A stretch of 64,000 nt of DNA from contig PEKW01000002.1 in the NCBI GenBank assembly GCA_002796995.1, forward strand, positions 381,990 through 445,989. The letters run 5' to 3'. Shown here one piece after another: positions 42,705 through 50,998 of the stretch. Origin of the DNA: Rhizobium sp. (lineage in GTDB: Bacteria; Pseudomonadota; Alphaproteobacteria; Rhizobiales; Rhizobiaceae). The translations under genes were made by a program, and so were the position numbers. Under the pieces are notes generated by a model, which had not been told where the DNA came from, made no database searches, and saw nothing but the letters and a program-made list of their open reading frames with translations. Numbering within the stretch: position 1 is the stretch's first letter; each line of letters opens with the position of its first letter.

Positions 42705-42980
42705 GTGACCGACACCGTTCGGCCGCCGCGCTGGCGGCGGCATCCCGATCCCCGCGATCGGCTGATCATCGCGCTTTATGCGCAGCTCGAAGCCGAGCGG
42801 CAGACGCGCGAAACGCTCCGCTGGGCGATCCGCCACGGCGCGCTGAAGGCCGAAGTCCTGGAAGCGATTGCCGGCGATCCGGTGCCCGCCGACGGCGAGG
42901 ACCTGGCAGCACTCGAGCGCAGCATCGCGATGCGCGACGCCAGCCAAGCGGACATTCCGGCCAAGGAGATGTGGAGATGA
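42705..42980 (+). CDS. Small hypothetical protein, 91 residues
   Basis: A 91-residue protein (MTDTVRPPRWRRHPDPRDRLIIALYAQLEAERQTRETLRWAIRHGALKAEVLEAI). The middle is a strongly charged helix, and there is no signal or membrane segment. It overlaps the following lipoprotein gene by four bases (ATGA), so the two are co-translated. An imperfect general-stress promoter lies upstream. I recognise no family. Confidence 0.55.
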   Translation: MTDTVRPPRWRRHPDPRDRLIIALYAQLEAERQTRETLRWAIRHGALKAEVLEAIAGDPVPADGEDLAALERSIAMRDASQADIPAKEMWR

Positions 42981-43174
42981 AGAAAGCCCTGTTTCTCGTG
43001 CTGCTGGCGGGCGTTCTGACAGCGTGCGGCGAAGACCAGACGTCGAACCAGCGCGACTCCGCGCCGGCGACGACCGAAAGCGCTCCGGCGACGTCCACCG
43101 ATCGCGACCCGACCCCTGACACCGGCACGGGCGGCGAAAGCCAGGTCAAGGGCAACGGCACGACTACCAACTGA
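42977..43174 (+). CDS. Small lipoprotein
   Basis: A 65-residue protein with a lipobox: MKKALFLVLLAGVLTACGEDQTSN, the predicted lipidated cysteine being at LTAC. The mature chain is a Ser/Thr/Pro/Asp-rich, probably unstructured tail (SAPATTESAPATSTDRDPTPDTGTGG). It starts inside the preceding gene (ATGA overlap). It ends just before a strong bidirectional terminator. Function unknown; the pattern is that of small envelope lipoproteins. Confidence 0.7.
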   Translation: MKKALFLVLLAGVLTACGEDQTSNQRDSAPATTESAPATSTDRDPTPDTGTGGESQVKGNGTTTN

Positions 43175-43207
43175 CCGCATTCGCAAATAGAATATCCATC
43201 ATAGAAA

Positions 43208-43236
43208 AAGGCCCGGCGTTCAGCCGGGCCTTTTTT
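43208..43236. terminator. Bidirectional intrinsic terminator
   Basis: GCCCGGC (43211-43217) and GCCGGGC (43223-43229) form a stem extended by AA-GG/CC-TT pairs, with a TTTTTT run on the plus strand and AAAAA before it (U-run on the minus strand). It sits between the lipoprotein gene and convergent glgA. Confidence 0.85.
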
Positions 43237-43258
43237 GCGTCGGACGTTGATCCGTCGG

Positions 43259-44827
43259 TCAGTTGACCGCGCCCTCAGGCGTGGCGACAAGCCGCTCGTA
43301 GACGGCGGCATAGGCGCCTGCGCTTCGGTCCCACGAGTAGTCGGCGCGCATGGCGCGCAGCTGAAGCCGCGACCAGTGTTTCGGATCCCGGTGGGCGTTG
43401 CAGGCCCGCCGGATGGCATGGCGCAGCCCTTCCGCCGTCACCGGATGGAACTGGAAGCCGGTCGCCACCCGGGCGGAGAGTGCTGCGTCATTGGCATCGA
43501 TGATCGTCTCCGACAGCCCGCCCGTGCGCGACACCACCGGCACGCAGCCGTAGCGAAGCGCGTAGAGCTGCGTCAGGCCGCACGGCTCGAAGCGCGACGG
43601 CTGGATGATGGCGTCGGAGCCGCCATGGATCAGATGAGCCGTCTCCTCGTCATAGCCGATCGACACGGCCATGCGGCCGGAGTAACGCTCCGCGGTCTGG
43701 CGAAGGGCTGCCTCGATCTCGTGGTCGCCCTGCCCAAGCACGATCAGCCTTCCGTCAGCATGGAAGATTTCGTCTGCCACCTCCGCCAACATGTCCATGC
43801 CCTTCTGCCAGGTCATGCGGCTGACGGCGGAAAAGAGCGGGCCGTTGCCCGGCTCCAGGCCAAAGCGCTCGAGCAGGGCGGGCGTGTTCTTCTTCTTGTT
43901 GCGGAGCGTCTTGGCATCATACGGCACGGGCAGGTAGTCGTCCGCGGCCGGGTTCCACACATCCTGGTCGATGCCATTGACGATGCCCTGCAGCCGGTCG
44001 ATGCGCTTGCGCAGCACGCCGTGCAGTCCCATGCCGAAGGTCGGGGTCAGGATTTCCCGCGCATAGGTGGGGCTCACCACCGTGATGTGGTCGGCCGTCA
44101 TCAGGCCGCCCTTGAGGTAGCTGATGTCGCCGTAATATTCCATGCAGTCGACGCCGTAGGCACTGGGCGGCAGGCCGATGGCACCGAGCAGATCGGCCGA
44201 GAACTGCCCCTGGAAGGCCAGGTTGTGGATGGTCAGCACGACCGGGACATCGCAGCCCATCGTGCGCATATAGACCGAGGTCAGCGCGGTCTGCCAGTCG
44301 TGGGTGTGGACGAGATCCGGCTTCCAGCCGGGCAGGGCGCCGGCGGCGATCTCCGCCGCGGCGAGCGAAAGCACGGCAAAACGCTTCCAGTTGTCGCCGT
44401 GGTCCGTTCCATGCTGATCGACATAGGGGCCGCCGTCGCGGTCGTAGAGCTGCGGCGCATCGAGCACGAAAAGGCTGAGGCCGTGCATCTCGACGTGGCG
44501 CAGTGTCGCCCGTTCGCCGAGCAGGTTGTCGAATTCCATCAGCGGCGGGCAGCGGCGGGCCATGGCCAGCAGCGCCGGATAGCCGGGGACGAGGCTGTGA
44601 GTATCGATGCGGAAGGCGGACAGGGCCTTGGGCAATGCCCCGGTCACGTCCGCTAGGCCGCCGGTCTTGACCAGCGGATAGATTTCCGAGGCGACCGCCA
44701 GGACCTTGAGGCGGGGCCGCACAGGTGCCGAGGGGAGCGCTTCTGATTCGACGGGTCGGATGGTGTCCCTCAGCCGCTGGATGAGCTGCGAACCGGGAAG
44801 GGTCGAGGCGATGTTGATCGTTCCCAT
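43259..44827 (-). CDS. glgA: Glycogen synthase GlgA
   Basis: A 522-residue GT5 glycogen synthase. The ADP-glucose site KTGGLAD is present in LKVLAVASEIYPLVKTGGLADVTGALPKALS; the C-terminal region has SRFEPCGLTQLYALRYGCVPVVSRTGGLSETI with the conserved E-x7-E-like arrangement. It elongates alpha-1,4-glucan from ADP-glucose. The N-terminus is ~40 residues longer than usual (the family normally starts right at MKVLAVASE); no internal start would give the standard form. Preceded by a DUF2934 gene under a general-stress promoter. No other glg gene is in this window, so this is probably a second, stress-related copy. Confidence 0.92.
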   Translation of the reverse strand: MGTINIASTLPGSQLIQRLRDTIRPVESEALPSAPVRPRLKVLAVASEIYPLVKTGGLADVTGALPKALSAFRIDTHSLVPGYPALLAMARRCPPLMEFDNLLGERATLRHVEMHGLSLFVLDAPQLYDRDGGPYVDQHGTDHGDNWKRFAVLSLAAAEIAAGALPGWKPDLVHTHDWQTALTSVYMRTMGCDVPVVLTIHNLAFQGQFSADLLGAIGLPPSAYGVDCMEYYGDISYLKGGLMTADHITVVSPTYAREILTPTFGMGLHGVLRKRIDRLQGIVNGIDQDVWNPAADDYLPVPYDAKTLRNKKKNTPALLERFGLEPGNGPLFSAVSRMTWQKGMDMLAEVADEIFHADGRLIVLGQGDHEIEAALRQTAERYSGRMAVSIGYDEETAHLIHGGSDAIIQPSRFEPCGLTQLYALRYGCVPVVSRTGGLSETIIDANDAALSARVATGFQFHPVTAEGLRHAIRRACNAHRDPKHWSRLQLRAMRADYSWDRSAGAYAAVYERLVATPEGAVN

Positions 44828-44832
44828 GGCGG

Positions 44833-45090
44833 CTATCCCTTGCGAGCGCCGCGCGACGACGGCGTCTGGGCAGCGGTCGGTGTTTCGGGCGTGGTCGTCG
44901 GCGTGCTCTCGCGCGCTTTCCTGATGCGGCGCTGTGCGTTCGACGTCGTGGCGTTGGCGCTCGCCCGGAGCGTTTCATAGGCTTCGACCGCCTGCTGCCA
45001 ATGATGGTCATGGCGGCCTTCGGGCCGGCCTTCTTCTTCCCAAAGCGTGTAGGCTCGTCTGGCTATCCACTCGCTGTCGTAGTCGTCCAT
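44833..45090 (-). CDS. DUF2934-domain small protein
   Basis: An 85-residue protein. The start at 45090 (MDDYDSEWIARRAYTLWEEEGRPEGRHDHHWQQAVEAYETL) fits a GGGAGA leader; the longer frame upstream overlaps a promoter. The segment IARRAYTLWEEEGRPEGRHDHHW is the DUF2934 signature. The C-terminus is Thr/Ser/Pro-rich. DUF2934 genes are often found beside glycogen and trehalose enzymes, as here with glgA five bases downstream. Expression from an exact EcfG-type promoter is likely. Function unknown. Confidence 0.8.
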   Translation of the reverse strand: MDDYDSEWIARRAYTLWEEEGRPEGRHDHHWQQAVEAYETLRASANATTSNAQRRIRKARESTPTTTPETPTAAQTPSSRGARKG

Positions 45091-45119
45091 GATCTGGTCT
45101 CCCTCATCGCCATGTGTCG

Positions 45120-45145
45120 AACGCGGTGCACTGGCAAACGGTTCC
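45120..45145 (-). promoter_or_regulatory. EcfG/RpoE2-type promoter of DUF2934-glgA
   Basis: On the minus strand GGAAC (45141-45145), 17 bases, CGTT (45120-45123) matches the general-stress consensus exactly, 30 bases before the DUF2934 start. It is back-to-back with the ku1 promoter. Confidence 0.8.
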
Positions 45146-45176
45146 GACCGCAACCGACGAAATTATTGCACTGCAC

Positions 45177-45201
45177 GGAACCCCTTGGTTCATGGGGCGT
45201 T
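45177..45201 (+). promoter_or_regulatory. EcfG/RpoE2-type promoter of ku1
   Basis: GGAAC (45177-45181), 16 bases, CGTT (45198-45201): an exact match, 55 bases before the ku1 start. Confidence 0.8.
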
Positions 45202-45256
45202 GACCGGCGAAGCGGATGAGAATTTGTGCAGCCGGCAGGCGAGGGAGATGGCATTC

Positions 45257-46066
45257 ATGGCGCAGCGCGTTTTCTGGAAGGGCTATCTGAAGCTGTCGCT
45301 GGTCACCTGCCGCGTCTCCATGACGCCGGCCGTCACCGAAAGTTCCAAGCTCCGGTTCCACAACATCAACTGCCAGACCGGAAACCGCGTCGTCAGCCGC
45401 TATGTCGATGCGGTCACGGGCAAGCCCGTGGACGACGAGGACCAGATGCGGGGCTATGCCCGGGGCGAGGACGATTACGTCCTGTTCGACGACGAGGAAC
45501 TGGACGAGGTCGCGCTGGAAAGTACCCGCACCATCGACATCGAGCGTTTCGTTCCTGCGTCATCGATCGACTGGATCTGGTACGATTCTCCGCATTATCT
45601 CGCCCCGGCCGACAAGGTCAGCGAAGAAGCCTTTGCGGTCATCCGCGAAGCGATGGCGAAGAGCGGAACCGCCGGCATTTCCCGCGTCGTGCTCTATCGG
45701 CGGGAACATGCCGTGCTGCTGCTTCCGCGCGACCGCGGCATGCTCGCCTGGACGCTGCGCTACGGCGATGAGATGCGCGGCGGCGAGGAGTTCTTCGGCG
45801 ACGCCGGCAAGGAGGAGCCCTCGGCCCGGGCCTTGACGATGATGAAGAAGCTGATCGGCGAGCGGATCGAAAAATGGTCGCCAAGCCTGGTCGAGGATCC
45901 GGTCGAGGACCGGTTGCACGCGATCATCAAGGCCCGCAAGAAGTCGACCAAAGCGAAAGCGCCGCCGAAAAAGGCCGAGCCGCCCCGCAGCGACAACGTG
46001 ATCGACATCATGTCGGCGCTGCGCAAGAGCCTTGCTTCGGAGAAGAAATCGTCCGGTAAGCGCTAG
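45257..46066 (+). CDS. Ku protein (first copy), non-homologous end joining
   Basis: A 269-residue Ku-core protein starting MAQRVFWKGYLKLSLVTCRVSMTPAV; ATG 45257 suits the GAGGGAG site better than an ATG 9 bases earlier. The beta-barrel core (residues ~1-225) forms the homodimeric ring that slides onto double-strand DNA ends; the lysine-rich C-terminus (ARKKSTKAKAPPKKAEPPR) and a last conserved helix (VIDIMSALRKSLAS) recruit LigD. Its stop codon overlaps that of ligD in the palindrome CTAG. An exact general-stress promoter drives it. A second Ku is encoded at 48601. Confidence 0.92.
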   Translation: MAQRVFWKGYLKLSLVTCRVSMTPAVTESSKLRFHNINCQTGNRVVSRYVDAVTGKPVDDEDQMRGYARGEDDYVLFDDEELDEVALESTRTIDIERFVPASSIDWIWYDSPHYLAPADKVSEEAFAVIREAMAKSGTAGISRVVLYRREHAVLLLPRDRGMLAWTLRYGDEMRGGEEFFGDAGKEEPSARALTMMKKLIGERIEKWSPSLVEDPVEDRLHAIIKARKKSTKAKAPPKKAEPPRSDNVIDIMSALRKSLASEKKSSGKR

Positions 46067-48597
46067 CGGGGTTTTCGTTTCGCCGTCGACGCCGGCGGCA
46101 GCACCGCCTCGGCCGCACGGAAATCGGCCCAGGGATCCCGTGCGAGCCCGGAAAGCCGGGCGATCGCATTGCCAATGGTGAAATGCGCCGGTCCGATCTC
46201 GGGGCCGAGTTCCTCCCAGGACAGCGGCATCGACACGGGCGCACCGTCGCGGGCACGCGGCGAATAGGGTGCGACTGCCGTGGCGCCGCGTCCGTTGCGC
46301 AGATAGTCGATGAGGATCTTGCCCTTGCGCTTCGCCTTGCTCACGGTCGAGACATAGTCTGACGGGCTGTCCTTCGCCATGCCGTCGGCCAGCGCCTTCA
46401 TGGCTGCCTTCACCTCGGGCCACTCGGTCTTCGGCTTCACGGGTGCCACGACATGCAATCCCTTGCCGCCGGAGGTCTTGACGAAGGCGGTCAGGCCCAT
46501 GGCCTCGAACCACTCCCGGACTTCGAAGGCTGCGGCGATCACCCGTTCCCAGCTGACGCCCGGACCCGGGTCGAGGTCGATGTTGACCATGTCGGGCTTT
46601 TCCAGCGCGTCGAGCGTCGCACCCCAGGGGTGGATTTCGAGCACGCCGCCCTGCACGAGGCCGAGCAGGCCGTCCAGATCGCGGATGACGACATTGGGTT
46701 CCTCGTCCGGCTGGGTCGGGTCGGGCGCGACCAGGATATCCTTGCGCATGCCGCGCCAGGCATGTTTCTGGAAGAAGCAGCTGCCGCCGACGCCTTCCGG
46801 ACACCGCAGCAGGGCCAGCGGTCGGTTGACGACGAAGGGCGCCATTCGCGGCCAGACTTCGACGTAATAGTCGGCAAGCCCTGCCTTGGTCACCCCGGCA
46901 TCCGGCCAGTAGACCCGGTCCGGATGCGTCAGGTTCACTGTCCGCTTGGGCTCGGCCGGCGTGGTCTTCATTTCGCTCTCCCGCACCACATCCTGCGCGG
47001 CCTTGTCCTCGCGCAGGCCGCGGAACGAAGCGTGCCTCAGATGGGCATCCGCCGTCCAGCCACGGAATTCGATCTCGGCAACCGTCTCCGGGCGGACGAA
47101 GACGACGTCCTTCTTCTGCAGTCCGGTGAGCTTGTCGGAAAACGGGCTCTTGTCCTGGCGCAACGGCTCGAGCATGCGCATCAGCCGGCGCGCCACGTCG
47201 TCGGTATAGCCGGTGCCGACGCGGCCGATATGCACGAGCTTGCCATCGTCATGGGTTCCCATCACCAGCGAGCCGATCGCCCCCTTGGAGACGGTGGAGG
47301 GCACGTAGCCGCCGATCACCACTTCCTGCCGCGCCGAACATTTCGACTTCACCCAGTCGCGGCCGCGCCCGGAGCGATAGGGGGCGTCGGCGACCTTGGA
47401 GACGATGCCCTCCAGGCTCAGCCGGCAGGCATGCTTCAGGACAAGATCGCCGCTTTCGTCGAAATGATCGCTGAATCTCAGCGGAGGATCGGCCTCTTCC
47501 ATCAGGCTCTTCAGCGCCGCCTTGCGTGCACTGAGCGCTGCCGGGCGCAGATCGAAACCGTCGAGATAGAGGAGGTCGAAGGCATAGAAGACGAAGCGCT
47601 CGGTCCGGCCGTCGCTAAGGTCGGCCTGTAGCAGGGAAAAGTCGGTGGTGCCGGCGCCGTTCTCGACCACCACTTCGCCGTCGATGACCGCCTCGCTTGC
47701 GGGCAGGGCTGCAAGCGCCTTGCCGATCGCCTTGCCGAAGCGCTCGGTCCAGTCGAGCCCGGTGCGGGTCAGCAGCGTCACCTTGCCCTTCGCCAGATGT
47801 GCCTGCATGCGGTAGCCGTCCAGCTTGATCTCGTGCAGCCAGCGCTTGCCCTTCGGCACGGTCTTGACGGCGGTCGCCAGCGCCGGCTCGACGAACTCAG
47901 GCTTTTCGGCGGAAACGGCTCCCTTGGTCTTGCCGGGGGCGACATCCTCGGACGACGGCGTTTCTGTCTCATCGATCGTCGCGCGCTTGGCCGCTGCTGG
48001 CTTGCGGGCGGAGCGTTCGGCTTTCGCCGGCGCATCCTCGCCGATCTCCTCGATCTGCAAGCCGGTCTTCACCGATTCCGGCCGTTCCTCCAGAATGTCG
48101 GGGTCGTCCTCGCCGCGCGCCGCTTCGTCCTCGCCCTTGATCAGCAGCCAGTTCTCGCGGCTTTCATCTTGCCGGCCTGCCATGCGCACCAGATGCCAGC
48201 GGCCGGAGAGCTTCTCGCCCTCCAGCTGGAATTCCAGGTGCCCCTTGCGATAGGCCTTCTTCACATCGCCGATCGGCGTCCACCGGCCGCGATCCCAGAC
48301 GATCACGCTTCCCGCACCGTAATGGCCCTTGGGGATGGTGCCCTCGAAGTCGCCATAGTCGAGCGGATGATCCTCGACATGAACGGCAAGCCGCTTCTCG
48401 CCGGGCACGAGGCTCGGGCCGCGCGTCACCGCCCAGCTTTTCAACACGCCGTCCATCTCCAGCCGGAAATCGTAGTGCAGGCGGCGGGCGGCATGTTTCT
48501 GGATGACGAAGCTGTCTCCCCGCTCGCGCGACGCCTTGCCCTTCGGTTCCGGCGTCGCCTTGAAATCGCGCTTGCGGCGGTAGAGATCGAGCGACAT
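46063..48597 (-). CDS. ligD: DNA ligase D, multifunctional end-joining enzyme
   Basis: An 844-residue LigD with domains in the order phosphoesterase - ligase - polymerase. The 3'-phosphoesterase domain is residues ~1-160 (HAARRLHYDFRLEMDGVLKSWAV...DYGDFEGTIPKGHYGAG). A Lys/Ala-rich linker leads to the ATP-dependent ligase with catalytic K258 in HEIKLDGYRMQ. The polymerase/primase begins at VNLTHPDRVYWPD (about 550). It repairs double-strand breaks together with Ku. The gene follows ku2 by three bases and shares its stop palindrome with convergent ku1. Confidence 0.95.
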   Translation of the reverse strand: MSLDLYRRKRDFKATPEPKGKASRERGDSFVIQKHAARRLHYDFRLEMDGVLKSWAVTRGPSLVPGEKRLAVHVEDHPLDYGDFEGTIPKGHYGAGSVIVWDRGRWTPIGDVKKAYRKGHLEFQLEGEKLSGRWHLVRMAGRQDESRENWLLIKGEDEAARGEDDPDILEERPESVKTGLQIEEIGEDAPAKAERSARKPAAAKRATIDETETPSSEDVAPGKTKGAVSAEKPEFVEPALATAVKTVPKGKRWLHEIKLDGYRMQAHLAKGKVTLLTRTGLDWTERFGKAIGKALAALPASEAVIDGEVVVENGAGTTDFSLLQADLSDGRTERFVFYAFDLLYLDGFDLRPAALSARKAALKSLMEEADPPLRFSDHFDESGDLVLKHACRLSLEGIVSKVADAPYRSGRGRDWVKSKCSARQEVVIGGYVPSTVSKGAIGSLVMGTHDDGKLVHIGRVGTGYTDDVARRLMRMLEPLRQDKSPFSDKLTGLQKKDVVFVRPETVAEIEFRGWTADAHLRHASFRGLREDKAAQDVVRESEMKTTPAEPKRTVNLTHPDRVYWPDAGVTKAGLADYYVEVWPRMAPFVVNRPLALLRCPEGVGGSCFFQKHAWRGMRKDILVAPDPTQPDEEPNVVIRDLDGLLGLVQGGVLEIHPWGATLDALEKPDMVNIDLDPGPGVSWERVIAAAFEVREWFEAMGLTAFVKTSGGKGLHVVAPVKPKTEWPEVKAAMKALADGMAKDSPSDYVSTVSKAKRKGKILIDYLRNGRGATAVAPYSPRARDGAPVSMPLSWEELGPEIGPAHFTIGNAIARLSGLARDPWADFRAAEAVLPPASTAKRKPR

Positions 48598-48600
48598 GGA

Positions 48601-49467
48601 TCAGCCGGCCTTTCGCTTGGGGGCGCTCTTGGCCTTCGCTCCTGCCGTGCTGGCGCGCTTGGCCGGGCCCTTGCGCTTGCCTTCGTCCTTGGCGCCGACG
48701 CCGGCGCTCTTGCGCAGCGCCTCCATCAGGTCGGTGACGTTGGACGCCTTGCGCTTCGGCAGGCGCTTCGGTTTGCGGCCGGCGATCTTGGCCTTCACCA
48801 GTTCGATCACCGCCTCCTCGTAGCGGTCCTCGAACTCGGCCGGGTCGAATTCGCCCTGCTTGGTCTCGATGATGTGCTGCGCGAGTTCGAGCATCTCGCC
48901 CTCGATCTTGACCGCGGAGATCCCGCCGAAAGTGTCCTTGGCGGGGCGTACCTCATAGTCGAAGTTGAGCGTGGTGGCGATCATGCCCTTGCCATGCGGG
49001 CGGATCAAAAGGGAACGCACGCGGCGGAAGAGAACGGTCTGCACCAGCGCCGCGACACCCTTCGCCGCCATCGCCTCGCGCACCAGGTCATAGACTTCCA
49101 GCGCCTGCCTGCTGCCGGGCGCCAGATAATAGGGGCGCTCGAGAAAGACGGTGTCGATGCCGTCGCAGGGAATGAAGCTCGCCATCTCCAGCGTCTTGTC
49201 GCTGTCCGGCACCGCGTCGCGGATCTCGTCCGGCGTCAAGATGATCGCCTGGCCTTCGCTCGTTTCATAGCCCTTGACCAGATCGTCGTTGTCGACGCCC
49301 TGGTCGGTGTCGGCATCGAAATATTCGCGGCGGACCCGGTGGCCGGTGTCGCGGTTGATGATATGGAACGAGACGCGCTCCTGCGCGGTGACGGCCGAAT
49401 AGAGCGCCACCGGGCACGTGAGTTCGCCAATGACGAGATCGCCTCTCCAGATCGCTCGCGCCGCCAA
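48601..49467 (-). CDS. Ku protein (second copy), non-homologous end joining
   Basis: A 288-residue Ku with the core fold (MAARAIWRGDLVIGELTCPVALYSAVTAQERVSFHIINRDTG) and a Lys/Ala-rich C-terminal tail longer than that of the first copy (KDEGKRKGPAKRASTAGAKAKSAPKRK), likely for DNA binding. It is divergent in sequence from ku1 (for example ISAVKIEGEMLELAQHIIE is absent there), so the two may form distinct homo- or heterodimers. It sits directly upstream of ligD in one operon and has an exact general-stress promoter 27 bases before its start. Confidence 0.92.
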   Translation of the reverse strand: MAARAIWRGDLVIGELTCPVALYSAVTAQERVSFHIINRDTGHRVRREYFDADTDQGVDNDDLVKGYETSEGQAIILTPDEIRDAVPDSDKTLEMASFIPCDGIDTVFLERPYYLAPGSRQALEVYDLVREAMAAKGVAALVQTVLFRRVRSLLIRPHGKGMIATTLNFDYEVRPAKDTFGGISAVKIEGEMLELAQHIIETKQGEFDPAEFEDRYEEAVIELVKAKIAGRKPKRLPKRKASNVTDLMEALRKSAGVGAKDEGKRKGPAKRASTAGAKAKSAPKRKAG

Positions 49468-49493
49468 TGTTCCATCTCCCTGGTTGGCGAGGA

Positions 49494-49518
49494 AACGGGC
49501 GGCGCAAGCCTTTGTTCC
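49494..49518 (-). promoter_or_regulatory. EcfG/RpoE2-type promoter of ku2-ligD
   Basis: On the minus strand GGAAC (49514-49518), 16 bases, CGTT (49494-49497) matches the general-stress consensus exactly, with the -10 element 27 bases before the ku2 ATG. Confidence 0.8.
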
Positions 49519-49552
49519 GAAGCGCCTCCGGTGGGCCTCCCGGACGGCCGGA

Positions 49553-49825
49553 TCAGTTGGTCATCGCCTCGCTGAGCGCCGTGCGGCAATCCGGCTTGAC
49601 CGAGGCCTCGTGCTGCTGCAGGCACTGGGCGACGCGGCCGCCGCCATATTCGATGCCCTTGCAGAACTGCTGGATGTCGGCCTTGCACACGCGGATCACC
49701 TTGTAGGCCTTGGCGCGCATTTCCGGCGTGGGCTGGGTCTGCGCATGGGCGGGCAGGGCGCAAAGGGTGAGGGTGGCGCCAAGCGCTGCGAGGGCGGGCA
49801 GGCGGCGGGTCAGGGTTTTCGGCAT
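49553..49825 (-). CDS. Secreted cysteine-rich repeat protein
   Basis: A 90-residue precursor starting MPKTLTRRLPALAALGATLTLCALPAHAQTQ at 49825 (Sec signal, AAGGAA leader). The ~60-residue mature chain has the cysteine pattern RVCKADIQQFCKGIEYGGGRVAQCLQQHEASVKPDCRTAL of the bacterial/Golgi cysteine-rich repeat (C-x6-C-x13-C-x11-C). Four cysteines probably make two disulfides in the periplasm. It is a lone gene downstream of which ku2 is transcribed the same way. Role unknown; homologues occur in alphaproteobacteria as small envelope proteins. Confidence 0.75.
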   Translation of the reverse strand: MPKTLTRRLPALAALGATLTLCALPAHAQTQPTPEMRAKAYKVIRVCKADIQQFCKGIEYGGGRVAQCLQQHEASVKPDCRTALSEAMTN

Positions 49826-49931
49826 GGGTCGGTTCCTTCTGTTCGTGGTTGGGTTCGGATGAGGCGGACCCGGCGGCGGGTTCAGTGGAGAGCGCGCCCC
49901 GCCGCCGGGCATCATGAAGGCGGGTGGGGGG

Positions 49932-50081
49932 TCACCAGCGGACGGCGCCTTCACGATAGGTTGCCTCGCCGTTCGGCCGCGTGTCTATGCGGCAGCCTTG
50001 ACGGGAATGGGAGAAAGGGTCGCAGATGAAGGTGCCGATGCGCTTTGCTTCCTTCGGTCTCGTGGCAAACTGCCTGATCAT
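49932..50081 (-). CDS. Possible small protein, 49 residues
   Basis: A 49-residue frame (MIRQFATRPKEAKRIGTFICDP...QGCRIDTRPNGEATYREGAVRW) in the 444-base gap between the cysteine-rich gene and the response regulator. Two cysteines 14 apart and a balanced composition make it look like a protein rather than noise, but there is no strong leader and no family I recognise. The rest of the gap shows nothing convincing. Confidence 0.3.
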   Translation of the reverse strand: MIRQFATRPKEAKRIGTFICDPFSHSRQGCRIDTRPNGEATYREGAVRW

Positions 50082-50269
50082 GATGCGAACCTCGTCTTGT
50101 GCGCCGAAGAGCCTCGGCAAGTGATGACGATCCGATACTGGCGCCGGATTGTACGGTCCGGTTTTCGTTCCGGTGTCCTTTCGTAACGAAGCGCAGCCGC
50201 CATGTTGCAATTTGTATCAAGGGGCTCGAACCTCTTGATCGGCATCGGTCTTCCCCGCATTCTGGCCCC

Positions 50270-50998
50270 ATGACGAGCCACCCGATCAGCCAGCCGCAGA
50301 CCATCCTGATTGTCGACGACGATGCCGATATTCGTCGGCTCGTGGCCGATCTCCTGCGTCGTGAAGGCTACCGTGTCGAACTGGCGGAGGACGGGGCGGA
50401 GCTCGACGTCGTGCTGCGCCGGACGCCGGTCGACCTGTTCGTCCTCGACCTCATGCTGCCGGGCGAAGACGGGCTGAGCCTCTGCCGTCGCATCCGCGCC
50501 GACCAGGACACGCCGATCCTCATGCTGACGGCCAAGGGAGATGAGACAGACCGGGTGGTCGGCCTCGAACTCGGGGCGGACGACTATCTCGTCAAGCCGT
50601 TCGGCACGCGGGAACTGCTGGCGCGTATCCGCGCCCTGCTGCGCCGTGCCGGACAGAAGCCGCGCGCAGCAGCGACCCGCCGCTTCGCCTTCGATCGTTT
50701 CCTCGTCGATCTCGACGCGCGCCTGTTGACCCTGGACGACGGCGCGCCGGTATCCCTCACGAGCAGCGAATTCGACCTGCTTGCCTGCTTCGTCACGCGC
50801 CCGCGCCGGGTCCTGTCGCGCGACCAGATCCTTGACTGGACCCACGGGCGCCTGTCCGACCCCTTCGACCGCACGGTCGACATCCTCGTCTCGCGGCTTC
50901 GAAAGAAGCTGGACGCGGCGAGTCCCGGGACCGGGCTGATCACCACGGTGCGCAACAACGGTTACCTGCTGACCGCCGTGGTCCGGCAGGTGCCGTGA
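50270..50998 (+). CDS. OmpR-family response regulator
   Basis: A 242-residue regulator starting MTSHPISQPQTILIVDDDADIRRL; the long upstream frame is not used because the receiver begins here. The receiver has the phospho-acceptor Asp in LFVLDLMLPGEDG and Lys in YLVKPFGTREL. The C-terminal winged helix (LTSSEFDLLACFVTRPRRVLSRDQIL, VDILVSRLRKKLD) is OmpR/PhoB-type. It overlaps the downstream kinase gene by four bases (ATGA), forming a two-component pair. The target regulon is unknown. Confidence 0.92.
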   Translation: MTSHPISQPQTILIVDDDADIRRLVADLLRREGYRVELAEDGAELDVVLRRTPVDLFVLDLMLPGEDGLSLCRRIRADQDTPILMLTAKGDETDRVVGLELGADDYLVKPFGTRELLARIRALLRRAGQKPRAAATRRFAFDRFLVDLDARLLTLDDGAPVSLTSSEFDLLACFVTRPRRVLSRDQILDWTHGRLSDPFDRTVDILVSRLRKKLDAASPGTGLITTVRNNGYLLTAVVRQVP

